Shown: positions 7,320 through 14,841 of the stretch, piece after piece
Numbering within the stretch: position 1 is the stretch's first letter
Layout of the letters: each line of letters starts with the position of its first letter
Source: Bacillota bacterium
GTDB taxonomy: Bacteria > Bacillota > Clostridia > Lachnospirales > Anaerotignaceae
Assembly (NCBI GenBank): GCA_021768705.1
Contig: JAETUG010000016.1
Coordinates: 1-50,578 of the forward strand
Length of the DNA stretch: 50,578 nucleotides
Reading direction: 5' to 3'
Notes under the pieces: generated by a model
Told to the model about the DNA's origin: nothing
The model's database searches: none
The model's input: the letters and a program-made list of their open reading frames with translations, nothing else
Translations under genes and position numbers: made by a program

Positions 7320-8669
7320 ATGAAAAACTTACAAAGCCTAGATACCTTTCGTTCTGATAAGGTATCTACAGCGGTATTGAAAAATGCGATTCCGGCTATG
7401 ATAGCCATGCTCATGGTGTTAATTTATAATTTAGCCGATACATTTTTTATTGGACAGATGCACAACGACCTTCTGGTGGCAGCAGTTTCCCTCTGCACAC
7501 CGGTATTTTTGCTTTTTATGGCAATGGGAACAATATTTGGTTTAGGCGGAACATCCGTAATTTCCAGAGCAATGGGCGAAGGAAGAACAGAATATGCAAA
7601 AAAAGTATCTTCATTTTGTATCTGGAGCTGCATTGGGGTTGGTCTGATCATGTCTTTTTTATTTTGGGTATTTATGGATGAAATTTTAACCCTCATGGGT
7701 GTAAGCATCCATACGATGGAATACGCAAAATGCTATCTGCAGATCGTAACTGCTTGCGGTCCTTTTGTATTGATTGCAAGCTGCTGTTCTAATATTATTC
7801 GCGCAGAGGGACAGTCTACCGTTGCAATGATGGGCATGCTCATCGGTAATTTATTGAATGTCATTCTCGACCCGATTATGATTCTATGGTTTGGATGGGG
7901 AATCAAAGGTGCAGCCCTTGCTACTGTAATCGGCAATGTCATCAGCACAGCATATTATCTGCTTTATTTTTATAAAGGAACCTCTATGCTGAGTATGAAC
8001 CCTAAGGATTTTACTGTAAAAGATAAGGTCTGTAAAAACGTTCTCCTGATCGGCATTCCTGCATCGCTGGCATCTCTGCTGATGAGTGTTTCACAGATCA
8101 TTATGAACGGTTGTATGACGCAGTATGGAGATATGGCAGTTGCAGGGATCGGTGTTGCCATGAAAGTGACCATGATGACCGGAATGGTCTGCATTGGGCT
8201 GGGGCAAGGTGTTCAGCCTTTACTGGGTTATTGCGTGGGTGCAAAAGACTGGACACGGTTTCAAAAAGTATTCAAGTTCTCCCTTCTGTTTGCATTGATT
8301 TTAAGTACAATATTGACAGGTATCTGCTATCTGTTTACAGAGCAAATTGTAGAGTCCTTTTTAACTGATGGAGACGCTTTTATATACGGGTTCCATTTTT
8401 CCCGCATTCTACTGAGTACCAGTATTTTGTTTGGCGTATATTATGTTCTGACAAATACTCTGCAGGCAATGGGCGCCGCCACCCCATCTTTTATGATCAA
8501 CCTCAGCCGACAAGGAATCATCTATATTCCTGCTTTATTTATTTTAGAAGCAATTCTGGGAGTCAATGGCTTGATTTGGGCGCAGCCTGCGGCAGACATC
8601 TTGTCCCTGCTGTTAGCAATTGCATTATATATTCCAAACTATCGGAAAATGATTCGACAGCAGAAATGA
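7320..8669 (+). CDS. MATE family multidrug efflux transporter
   Basis: A 449-residue integral membrane protein with about twelve hydrophobic segments in two homologous halves, as is typical of the MATE (multidrug and toxic compound extrusion) family, NorM/MepA branch. These pumps export cationic drugs and dyes in exchange for Na+ or H+. The first helices carry the family pattern A-I-P-A-M-I-A-M-L with N-L-A-D-T-F-F-I-G (about residues 23-52), and the second half repeats I-G-I-P-A-S-L-A-S-L (about 242-251). It follows marR in the same direction and shares a promoter motif with it, so regulation by that MarR protein is likely. The start has GGAGAAT upstream. Confidence 0.92.
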   Translation: MKNLQSLDTFRSDKVSTAVLKNAIPAMIAMLMVLIYNLADTFFIGQMHNDLLVAAVSLCTPVFLLFMAMGTIFGLGGTSVISRAMGEGRTEYAKKVSSFCIWSCIGVGLIMSFLFWVFMDEILTLMGVSIHTMEYAKCYLQIVTACGPFVLIASCCSNIIRAEGQSTVAMMGMLIGNLLNVILDPIMILWFGWGIKGAALATVIGNVISTAYYLLYFYKGTSMLSMNPKDFTVKDKVCKNVLLIGIPASLASLLMSVSQIIMNGCMTQYGDMAVAGIGVAMKVTMMTGMVCIGLGQGVQPLLGYCVGAKDWTRFQKVFKFSLLFALILSTILTGICYLFTEQIVESFLTDGDAFIYGFHFSRILLSTSILFGVYYVLTNTLQAMGAATPSFMINLSRQGIIYIPALFILEAILGVNGLIWAQPAADILSLLLAIALYIPNYRKMIRQQK

Positions 8670-8680
8670 ATAAAATGCTA

Positions 8681-8711
8681 AAAACCCTCGAAGAAATTCG
8701 GGAGGTTTTTA
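8681..8711 (+). terminator. Terminator after the MATE gene
   Basis: AAAACCCTCGAA pairs, with one mismatch or bulge, with TTCGGGAGGTTTTT around a short loop. It lies 12 bases after the MATE stop codon. Confidence 0.65.
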
Positions 8712-8713
8712 TA

Positions 8714-8742
8714 TTTACAAATGCACCTTTGCATGCTATGAT
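8714..8742 (+). promoter_or_regulatory. panG-panB promoter with GCATGCTAT motif
   Basis: TTTACA (8714-8719) and TATGAT (8737-8742) are separated by 17 bases. GCATGCTAT (8731-8739) spans the end of the spacer and the -10 box, and is shared with the marR and MATE promoters. The predicted transcript would start near 8749. Confidence 0.6.
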
Positions 8743-8748
8743 GATTTC

Positions 8749-8892
8749 GTGAGTCGGCAGAAAAACATCTGCGACCCAGAAGTGGACGGTATTCCATGTG
8801 ATTTGGAAACTGTACCGACATATATCCTGAATTCAAGTTCCCACGGAACGAAAAAGACTACATCACCTGACCACTCAAAAGAAGGTGATACC
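8749..8892 (+). promoter_or_regulatory. Structured mRNA leader of panG-panB with sequestered ribosome binding site
   Basis: About 144 bases separate the predicted transcription start from the panG start codon, and they can form four hairpins in a row. H1: GTCGGCAGA (8753-8761) with TCTGCGAC (8768-8775), one bulged G. H2: CGGTA-TTCC (8787-8795) with GGAA (8805-8808) and TACCG (8813-8817), with ACTG bulged. H3: GTTCC (8837-8841) with GGAAC (8845-8849). H4: ATCACCT (8862-8868) with AGGTGAT (8883-8889), which is the Shine-Dalgarno region of panG. This is the layout of a translational riboswitch or regulator-bound leader. A published 'pan' RNA motif exists upstream of pantothenate genes; whether this is one cannot be settled by eye. 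Confidence 0.5.
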
Positions 8893-9753
8893 ATGAAGAT
8901 CGGATTTATTGGAGCAGGCAAAGTTGGCTTCTCTTTAGGAAAGTTCTTTACTGAAGGAGGCATTCAAGTGACCGGGTATTACAGCCGGCATCAAGAATCA
9001 GCACAGCAAGCAGCACAATTTACAAATTCCCGTTTTTACGACGAGTTGGACAAACTGATCAAAGACAGTGATGCGCTCTTTTTGACTGTTTCAGACGGAA
9101 CGATTACTTCGGTCTATGATGAACTGAAGTGTCATGGGATCTCAGGAAAACAAATATGTCATTGCAGTGGCGCTATGACCGCTGAAGAGGCTTTTCCAGA
9201 TATCAGCCTGTTCGGCGCACATGGTTATTCTATCCATCCGCTTTTCCCTGTCAGCAGTAAGCTGGAAACATATCGGGAATTGTCGGGTGCTTTTTTTTGC
9301 ATCGAAGGCAATGGGCCACATCTTTTAACCTGGCAGACCATGCTCAGCGCATTGGGGCCCACCGTACAGGTAATCCCTACCGAAACAAAGACGCGCTACC
9401 ATGCTGCCTGTGCCATTTCCAGCAATCTTGTATGTGCGCTGGTGCATGAAAGCCTGGAATTGCTAGAAACCTGCGGATTTTCTAAAGAGCTTGCCCTACA
9501 GGCACTGACGCCTCTCATCCGCAGCAACACGGAGCATATCCTGCAGGATGGCCCCATTGGTGCATTGACGGGCCCTATGGAACGCTGCGACACAAAAACC
9601 GTTGAAAAACACCTCTCCTGCTTTCCCAGCGAAGCAGAACGAGAGCTGTATCGCACTGTTTCCCGAAAACTCATGGAAACAGCCCAAGCTAAGCATCCGG
9701 AAACTGATTACACGTACATGGAAAAGATTTTGAAAGAAGGTAATGAGAATTGA
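8893..9753 (+). CDS. panG: Rossmann-like DUF2520 protein, probable PanG-type ketopantoate reductase
   Basis: The 286-residue product starts with a dinucleotide-binding fold (MKIGFIGAGKVGFSLGKFF, G-x-G-x-x-G at residues 7-12) and ends with an all-helical DUF2520 domain, an arrangement related to PanE and ProC. It overlaps panB by four bases, so the two are translationally coupled. PanG, a DUF2520-type protein described in Francisella with homologues in Clostridia, reduces ketopantoate to pantoate, the step right after PanB. The assignment here rests on domain layout and this coupling and is an inference. The start at 8893 has AAGGTGAT upstream; the frame is open back to a GTG at 8749, but that would put the start at the predicted transcript end. 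Confidence 0.7.
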   Translation: MKIGFIGAGKVGFSLGKFFTEGGIQVTGYYSRHQESAQQAAQFTNSRFYDELDKLIKDSDALFLTVSDGTITSVYDELKCHGISGKQICHCSGAMTAEEAFPDISLFGAHGYSIHPLFPVSSKLETYRELSGAFFCIEGNGPHLLTWQTMLSALGPTVQVIPTETKTRYHAACAISSNLVCALVHESLELLETCGFSKELALQALTPLIRSNTEHILQDGPIGALTGPMERCDTKTVEKHLSCFPSEAERELYRTVSRKLMETAQAKHPETDYTYMEKILKEGNEN

Positions 9754-10607
9754 AAAAGAACACAATCGCTACTCTGATGGCAATGAAAGCAAATGGTGAA
9801 AAAATCTCCCAGCTGACCTGTTACGATTATTCCACAGCAAAACTGGTTGACGCTGCGGGCATCAATACGATCCTGGTTGGTGACAGCCTTGGCATGACCA
9901 TGCAGGGCTATGCCGACACGCTGCCCGTTACCATGGAAGAAATGATCCTGTATGGCCGCAGCGTATGCAGAGCCTGCGAAAATGCATTTGTCATTCTGGA
10001 TATGCCCTTCATGAGCTATCAGGTATCCGTAGAACAGGCTGTTGCAAACGCAGGCAGACTGATGAAAGAAGGCGGCGGCAACGCAGTAAAATTGGAAGGC
10101 GGCAAGAGCGTTTGTGAACAGATCAAAGCCATCACTGCATCCGGTATCCCCGTTTGCGCCCACATCGGCATGACACCCCAGTCTGTAAACGCCATGGGCG
10201 GCTTCAAGGTACAGGGCAAAGGCGAAGACAACGCACGCCGTGTGCTGGAAGATGCTCTGGCAGTAGAAGCTGCAGGCGCATTCATGGTCGTTTTGGAATG
10301 TGTACCTCCCAAGCTGGCTGCGCTCATTACAAAGAAAACAAATATGATCACCATCGGTATCGGTGCAAGTGCCGGCTGCGATGGTCAGGTTCTGGTATAT
10401 CAGGATATGCTGGGCATGTCCGGCGAATTCGTGCCTAAATTCGTAAAACGCTACGCAAACATCGGGGAAGAAATGAAAAACGCTTTCATGGAATACGATG
10501 CGGAAGTAAAAGCAGGCACATTCCCCACCGCCGCGCAGACTTATGCAAAGAGCGACTGTGCAGATGAATTCCTGGCACAGCTGGATGCAGAATACGACAA
10601 TAAATAA
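9750..10607 (+). CDS. panB: 3-methyl-2-oxobutanoate hydroxymethyltransferase (PanB)
   Basis: PanB adds a one-carbon unit from methylene-tetrahydrofolate to 2-oxoisovalerate, making ketopantoate for pantothenate and coenzyme A. The 285-residue protein shows the family motifs ISQLTCYDYSTAKLVDAAG, ILVGDSLGMTMQGY and HIGMTPQSVNAMGGFKVQGK, with the metal-binding Asp and the substrate-contacting Lys and Glu regions in place. The start codon is TTG at 9750, overlapping the stop of the preceding gene as TTGA; the N-terminus KKNTIATLMAMKANGEK aligns with normal PanB starts, which supports it. panC and panD are not in this window. Confidence 0.93.
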   Translation: MKKNTIATLMAMKANGEKISQLTCYDYSTAKLVDAAGINTILVGDSLGMTMQGYADTLPVTMEEMILYGRSVCRACENAFVILDMPFMSYQVSVEQAVANAGRLMKEGGGNAVKLEGGKSVCEQIKAITASGIPVCAHIGMTPQSVNAMGGFKVQGKGEDNARRVLEDALAVEAAGAFMVVLECVPPKLAALITKKTNMITIGIGASAGCDGQVLVYQDMLGMSGEFVPKFVKRYANIGEEMKNAFMEYDAEVKAGTFPTAAQTYAKSDCADEFLAQLDAEYDNK

Positions 10608-10637
10608 TTGATCCCAATCGATACATAAATAAAAAAA

Positions 10638-10719
10638 CCCCGAAGAATGAACGGAACCTCATTTGTTAGACAGTATGATATACTAATCTAACAAGTGGGG
10701 TTCCGTTCAAAAACTTCGG
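10638..10719. repeat. Long near-perfect hairpin (82 bp) nested in the nudC terminator
   Basis: Arms of 23 bases (10648-10670 and 10687-10709) pair with only two G-U wobbles on the plus strand. The loop contains a further AGTAT/ATACT stem (10672-10676 / 10680-10684), and outside is CCGAAG (10640-10645) / CTTCGG (10714-10719). Read leftwards, the outer stem ends in TTTTTTT (10631-10637), so the whole works as the terminator of the minus-strand nudC gene. The 60-bp inner hairpin looks like an insertion in the terminator loop, or the entire structure is a mobile palindromic repeat. Confidence 0.65.
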
Positions 10720-10740
10720 AGGCTGCTTCCTTCTATGTAG

Positions 10741-11610
10741 TTATTTCGGTTCTCTGCCCTCTTCAAATACTCGGATCATTTCACGGGTCAGGCTGATGCC
10801 GTCATCATGGGCAGGCAAATCATTTCTGGGGAACCATTCTGCCATAGCCAGTTCCTCCCGATCCAATGTGATAGTCTCATCCTCCCCAACCAAATCGCAA
10901 TAATATCCCAACAGCAGACCGCCTGACACACCCCAGGGCTGTGTCTTATAATAACGGATATTTTTTACTTTCAGACCAACCTCTTCCATAACTTCCCGGG
11001 CAACGGTCTCTTCCACCGTTTCACCGATCTCCGTAAAGCCTGCAATCATCCCGTAGCGGGTATAACTTCGATTGGCATATTTGCTCAAAAGCAGCTTATC
11101 CCCATGGGTCACACCAACAATAACAGAAGGTGCGATTTTCGGGAAAATCATGTTATTGCATTCGGGACAGCGCATCATGCGTTCCTTTGCATCATGCTGT
11201 GTCTTTGCTCCGCATCTGCCACAGAAACGATTGATGCGATACCAGTCGAAGAGATGCCATGCCGTCATCATGGCATAGCAGACATTTTTAGAAACCACCT
11301 GGCGCAGGCTTACGACTGCTTCAAACCCATATTCGGGATCGCCGCTTTCTCCTGCTTCTCCCATCCAGATAAAATAATCTTCTCCCTGCATGCGAAAGAC
11401 ATACTGCACTTTCTTTTCATACCAGTGTCGCCAATGATTTTCTTCTGCCCATGTCATCACTTGCTGATAGGTAGGCAGTGTCAGTGTATCATCTACCGCT
11501 CTTTTCACCAGCAATTTATTTCCATTGGCACAAACGACCTTCGCATCGGCAGTGGGTTCCACGATACGATATTCGTTTTCCAGTCTGCCATATTCCAAAT
11601 CCTGTAACAT
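10741..11610 (-). CDS. nudC: NudC-like NUDIX hydrolase (NAD+/NADH pyrophosphatase) with zinc ribbon
   Basis: A 289-residue protein with the three-part build of NudC: a variable N-terminal domain, a zinc ribbon (CGRCGAKT ... CPECNN, about residues 134-157), and a NUDIX domain with the full box G-x5-E-x7-R-E-x2-E-E-x-G-L (about 191-213). NudC enzymes hydrolyse NAD(H) and remove NAD caps from RNA. The downstream specificity motif, usually SQPWPFPxS, reads TQPWGVSGG here, so specificity could differ from the E. coli enzyme. It is followed by the long hairpin terminator and preceded by a LysR gene on the same strand, with the NudC start 17 bases from the LysR stop. Confidence 0.85.
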   Translation of the reverse strand: MLQDLEYGRLENEYRIVEPTADAKVVCANGNKLLVKRAVDDTLTLPTYQQVMTWAEENHWRHWYEKKVQYVFRMQGEDYFIWMGEAGESGDPEYGFEAVVSLRQVVSKNVCYAMMTAWHLFDWYRINRFCGRCGAKTQHDAKERMMRCPECNNMIFPKIAPSVIVGVTHGDKLLLSKYANRSYTRYGMIAGFTEIGETVEETVAREVMEEVGLKVKNIRYYKTQPWGVSGGLLLGYYCDLVGEDETITLDREELAMAEWFPRNDLPAHDDGISLTREMIRVFEEGREPK

Positions 11611-11627
11611 TTTTGATTACCCTTTCT

Positions 11628-12518
11628 TTATCTTTTTTCTTTCGTCCGCTGAATCGTGAAATCCTTAAATTTTTCCACTGCAGGAGGCAGATATCGATTC
11701 AGCACATAGGCCAGGTAAACCATACGGCGGGAATAAGGGGTATCCAATTCCAGCTTCGTCACATGGTAATTATCCAGAGCAGGGCTGTCCGTTACGATGG
11801 CAATACCCTGATTTGCCGCAACCAGACCTGCCATAGAATTGACATCTTCAAATTGACAGAGGATATTGGGCATGATCTGCGCTTTTGTAAACATATCGTC
11901 GATGATGCGGCGCATACCGCTTTCCTTTGTATAGGAAACCAAAGGATACGGGCAGATATCCTGTATCGTTACCTTTTTCTTGCTTTCCAGAGGATGACCC
12001 TTCGGCATGATCACCACAAGGCTCTGTTCATATACAGGGATAAATTCCACATCGCTTTCTGCTTCCACCATAGAACAAAAAATCAGGTCATATTTTTCCC
12101 GTTTCAAATTATACAGCAATGTTTTCGTATTGCCTTCATAGCAGGAGAAGGAGATATTTTTATTTTGCGGATCATCCAAAAAACCGGCGATCAGATCGGG
12201 CACAAAATTGGTACCAACAGAAGTCATATAAGCCAGACCCACATGACCGCCTCCTTCGGAAACCAGCCGTTCAATCTGGTTTTTGCCCAATTCCAGCTGG
12301 GTCAGGGCATTTTCCACATAGAACATATAGATCCTGCCATATTTAGTCAGAACCACGTTTCTGCCCTGTTTTTCAAAAAGGTTTGCCCCCAGCTCCTTTT
12401 CCATGGAAGAAATAGAATGGCTCAGGGTGGGCTGAGAAATATTCAGCTTTTCCGCCGCCTTTGTATAATGCTCCAATTCTGCCAGAGTTTTAAAATAATA
12501 CAGCTGGTTCAAATTCAT
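11628..12518 (-). CDS. LysR family transcriptional regulator
   Basis: A 296-residue LysR-type regulator. The N-terminal helix-turn-helix is clear (MNLNQLYYFKTLAELEHYTKAAEKLNISQPTLSHSISSME split over residues 1-40), followed by the linker helix and a two-lobed effector-binding domain resembling the CynR/CbbR group (LIAGFLDD, then LVSYTKESGMRR and GIAIVTDSP). The start at 12518 has GGAGGG just upstream; the frame is open further upstream but without a ribosome binding site. It is upstream of nudC on the same strand, so the two may be co-transcribed. The effector and targets cannot be told from sequence. Confidence 0.9.
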   Translation of the reverse strand: MNLNQLYYFKTLAELEHYTKAAEKLNISQPTLSHSISSMEKELGANLFEKQGRNVVLTKYGRIYMFYVENALTQLELGKNQIERLVSEGGGHVGLAYMTSVGTNFVPDLIAGFLDDPQNKNISFSCYEGNTKTLLYNLKREKYDLIFCSMVEAESDVEFIPVYEQSLVVIMPKGHPLESKKKVTIQDICPYPLVSYTKESGMRRIIDDMFTKAQIMPNILCQFEDVNSMAGLVAANQGIAIVTDSPALDNYHVTKLELDTPYSRRMVYLAYVLNRYLPPAVEKFKDFTIQRTKEKR

Positions 12519-12740
12519 GACTTTCCCTCCTATTCTCGTGCCACAGAAAAACCGCACAAGAAAGCAGCAAATCAAAAAACTTATCGCTGCCATTCGTTTT
12601 TTATATCTTTCAAAAGTATATCAAAACAAATAGAAAAAATCTATAGATTTAATCACCAAAAAAGCGGAAAGAAATTGTCTCTTCTGCTGAATGCCCTTTT
12701 TGTGCCAATATATCCTCCAAAAGCTCCGCAAAGAATAGAA

Positions 12741-12774
12741 AAACCGAATGTTTTCACAAACACTCGGCTTTTTA
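12741..12774 (-). terminator. Intrinsic terminator of ligA
   Basis: Read on the minus strand, GCCGAGTGTTT pairs with AAACATTCGG (one mismatch) followed by TTTTT. It lies 30-60 bases after the ligA stop codon. The rest of the 285-bp gap between the LysR start (12518) and ligA shows no gene. Confidence 0.75.
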
Positions 12775-12803
12775 TTCTTTCGGCATTTCTTTGCAATTTG
12801 GGT

Positions 12804-14759
12804 TTATTTCATAAATTTATCGATAAAATCCTGTTCGCTCAAAATAGGGATGCCCAGTTCCGCAGCCTTTTTATTTTTGGAGGATGCAGAATGGATATCA
12901 TTATTGATGAGGAAATTGGTTTTCTTTGTGACACTGCCTGTCACCTTGCCGCCGCCTTTTTCGATCAGAGCCTGCAATTCCTTGCGGTTTGCAAACTGCT
13001 CCAAGTCCCCCGTCACAACGAAGGTCAGTCCAGCCAGAGGGCTTTCTGCTCCCTCTTCTGCTTTTTCCGGCTGCCTGATCCGCAAATACTGCAGAGCATC
13101 CTCCAACAGGTGCAAATGCTCTTTCTGCCGGAAATAGGTGCTGATACTGTGGGCGATGATCTCGCCAAAGCCTTCCACCTTCACTAGTTCTTCCTGGGTC
13201 GCTGCTTTAATTTTTTCCAGATCATATCCGCAATGGGCACATAGCAGCTTTGCGTTTCGCAGACCCACATGGTTGATGCCTAAAGCATAAATGAAATTGG
13301 GCAATTCCACATCCTTCGCCTTTTCAATGGAAGCGATCAGGTTACCATAAGACTTCTCACCAAAGCCTTCCATTTTGCAGATTTCCTCTTTGTACTGCTC
13401 CAAACGGAACAGATCGGGGTAGTTTTCCAAAAAGCCTTTTTCCAGGAATTTTTTCAAAGTCTCCTCGGAAAGCCCTTCCATATTCATGGCATCTCTGGAA
13501 ACAAAATGACTCAAAGCCTGTATCCGCTGGGCGGAACAGTTGGGATTGGTGCAATAAAGGGCTTCCCCGTCCCGCAGCTTTCGCAGCTCCGTTTCCCCGC
13601 CGCAAACAAAACATGCCTTGGGGATTTCCGCAGTGGAAACTTTTCCCGTCAAATTTTCCGCAATCTGAGGGATAATCATATTTGCTTTATAAACTTTAAT
13701 GGTATCCCCAATGCTGAGCTTCAGTTCCTTCAAAATGCTTACATTATGGACACTGGCACGGCTCACCGTAGAGCCCTCCAACTCCACAGGGTCAAAGATC
13801 GCCACGGGATTCATCAGTCCGGTACGGGAAGTATTCCACTCGATTTCTCTAAGGGTCGTTTCCGCCATTTCATCTGCCCATTTGAAGGCAATGGAATCCT
13901 TGGGAAATTTGGATGTCCTGCCAAGGCTTTGGCTATAGGAAATACTATCGAAGGTCAGCACCAAGCCATCGGAGGCAATATCGTTTTCTTCGATTTTGTT
14001 ACGGAAATTTTCCACTTCTGCCGCTACAGTTTCTGCTGTGACCATCACACGTTCCACCACATCAAAACCCATTTCTGCCAACCAGTCCATATTCGCCGCT
14101 TTGCTATCTGAAATTTCTTCTCCTTCTGCACTCACCAGTGTGAAGGCAATGAATTTGACATTTCTTTTTGCGGCAATCTCGCTGTTCAGCTGGCGCACCG
14201 TTCCACTGCAGAGGTTACGGGGATTTTTATATTGCTCTTCTTCCCCCAGTTCTTCATTGATGCGGTAAAATTCGCTGTAAGGGATAACGCCTTCCCCCCG
14301 CAGCACCAGTTCCCCCTTGAAAGGGATAGAAAGGGGCAAGTTGCTAAACACACGGGCATTGTGGGTCACATCCTCGCCGATTTCCCCATTACCACGGGTG
14401 ATGGCCTGTTCCAGTACGCCATTGTTATATATCAAAACGATAGTCAAACCGTCCAGCTTCCAGGAAAGGATTCCTTCTTTATCCAGCAGAAAGCTTGCCA
14501 GTTTCGCCGTTTCCTTGGTCTTATCCAAAGAAAGGATGGGGCTTTCGTGGCGCACCTTCACCAGATTGCTCAGAACGGTATAACCCACCTTCTGGGTGGG
14601 GCTGTTCGCTAAAACAATGCCTGTTTTTTCTTCCAATGCCGCCAATTCATCATAGAGGGCATCATATTCCTGATTGGACAAAATCTCTCTGTCTTCCTGA
14701 TAATATGCTTTGGAAGCTTCGTTGAGCTGTTCTACCAAAGCCTTCATTCTGTCTGTCAT
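12804..14759 (-). CDS. ligA: NAD+-dependent DNA ligase (LigA)
   Basis: LigA seals nicks in DNA during replication and repair, using NAD+ as adenylate donor. The 651-residue protein shows the family order: domain Ia and adenylation domain with the catalytic Lys101 in WKLDGLT, OB fold, four-cysteine zinc finger (CFVCGGETELR ... CTNPNCSAQ, about residues 387-411), helix-hairpin-helix repeats, and a C-terminal BRCT domain (about 570-651, LAGLTFVVTGDLEQF). The motif KxDG carries Leu where Ile or Val is commoner, a conservative change. It lies 82 bases downstream of pcrA on the same strand, a frequent pcrA-ligA arrangement in Gram-positive bacteria. Confidence 0.95.
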   Translation of the reverse strand: MTDRMKALVEQLNEASKAYYQEDREILSNQEYDALYDELAALEEKTGIVLANSPTQKVGYTVLSNLVKVRHESPILSLDKTKETAKLASFLLDKEGILSWKLDGLTIVLIYNNGVLEQAITRGNGEIGEDVTHNARVFSNLPLSIPFKGELVLRGEGVIPYSEFYRINEELGEEEQYKNPRNLCSGTVRQLNSEIAAKRNVKFIAFTLVSAEGEEISDSKAANMDWLAEMGFDVVERVMVTAETVAAEVENFRNKIEENDIASDGLVLTFDSISYSQSLGRTSKFPKDSIAFKWADEMAETTLREIEWNTSRTGLMNPVAIFDPVELEGSTVSRASVHNVSILKELKLSIGDTIKVYKANMIIPQIAENLTGKVSTAEIPKACFVCGGETELRKLRDGEALYCTNPNCSAQRIQALSHFVSRDAMNMEGLSEETLKKFLEKGFLENYPDLFRLEQYKEEICKMEGFGEKSYGNLIASIEKAKDVELPNFIYALGINHVGLRNAKLLCAHCGYDLEKIKAATQEELVKVEGFGEIIAHSISTYFRQKEHLHLLEDALQYLRIRQPEKAEEGAESPLAGLTFVVTGDLEQFANRKELQALIEKGGGKVTGSVTKKTNFLINNDIHSASSKNKKAAELGIPILSEQDFIDKFMK

Positions 14760-14841
14760 AAATTGCTCCTGCCCCTTCTCTCTTTTATCCTATTCGGAAA
14801 TCTCGCTATCGTTTTGACATTTCCGTTTTCGTTTTTTCAAC

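Noticed and set aside
8749-8892. N-terminal extension of the DUF2520 protein from a GTG codon
   Set aside because: The GTG would coincide with the predicted transcript start, the extension lacks similarity to the Rossmann fold, and a good ribosome binding site precedes the ATG at 8893.
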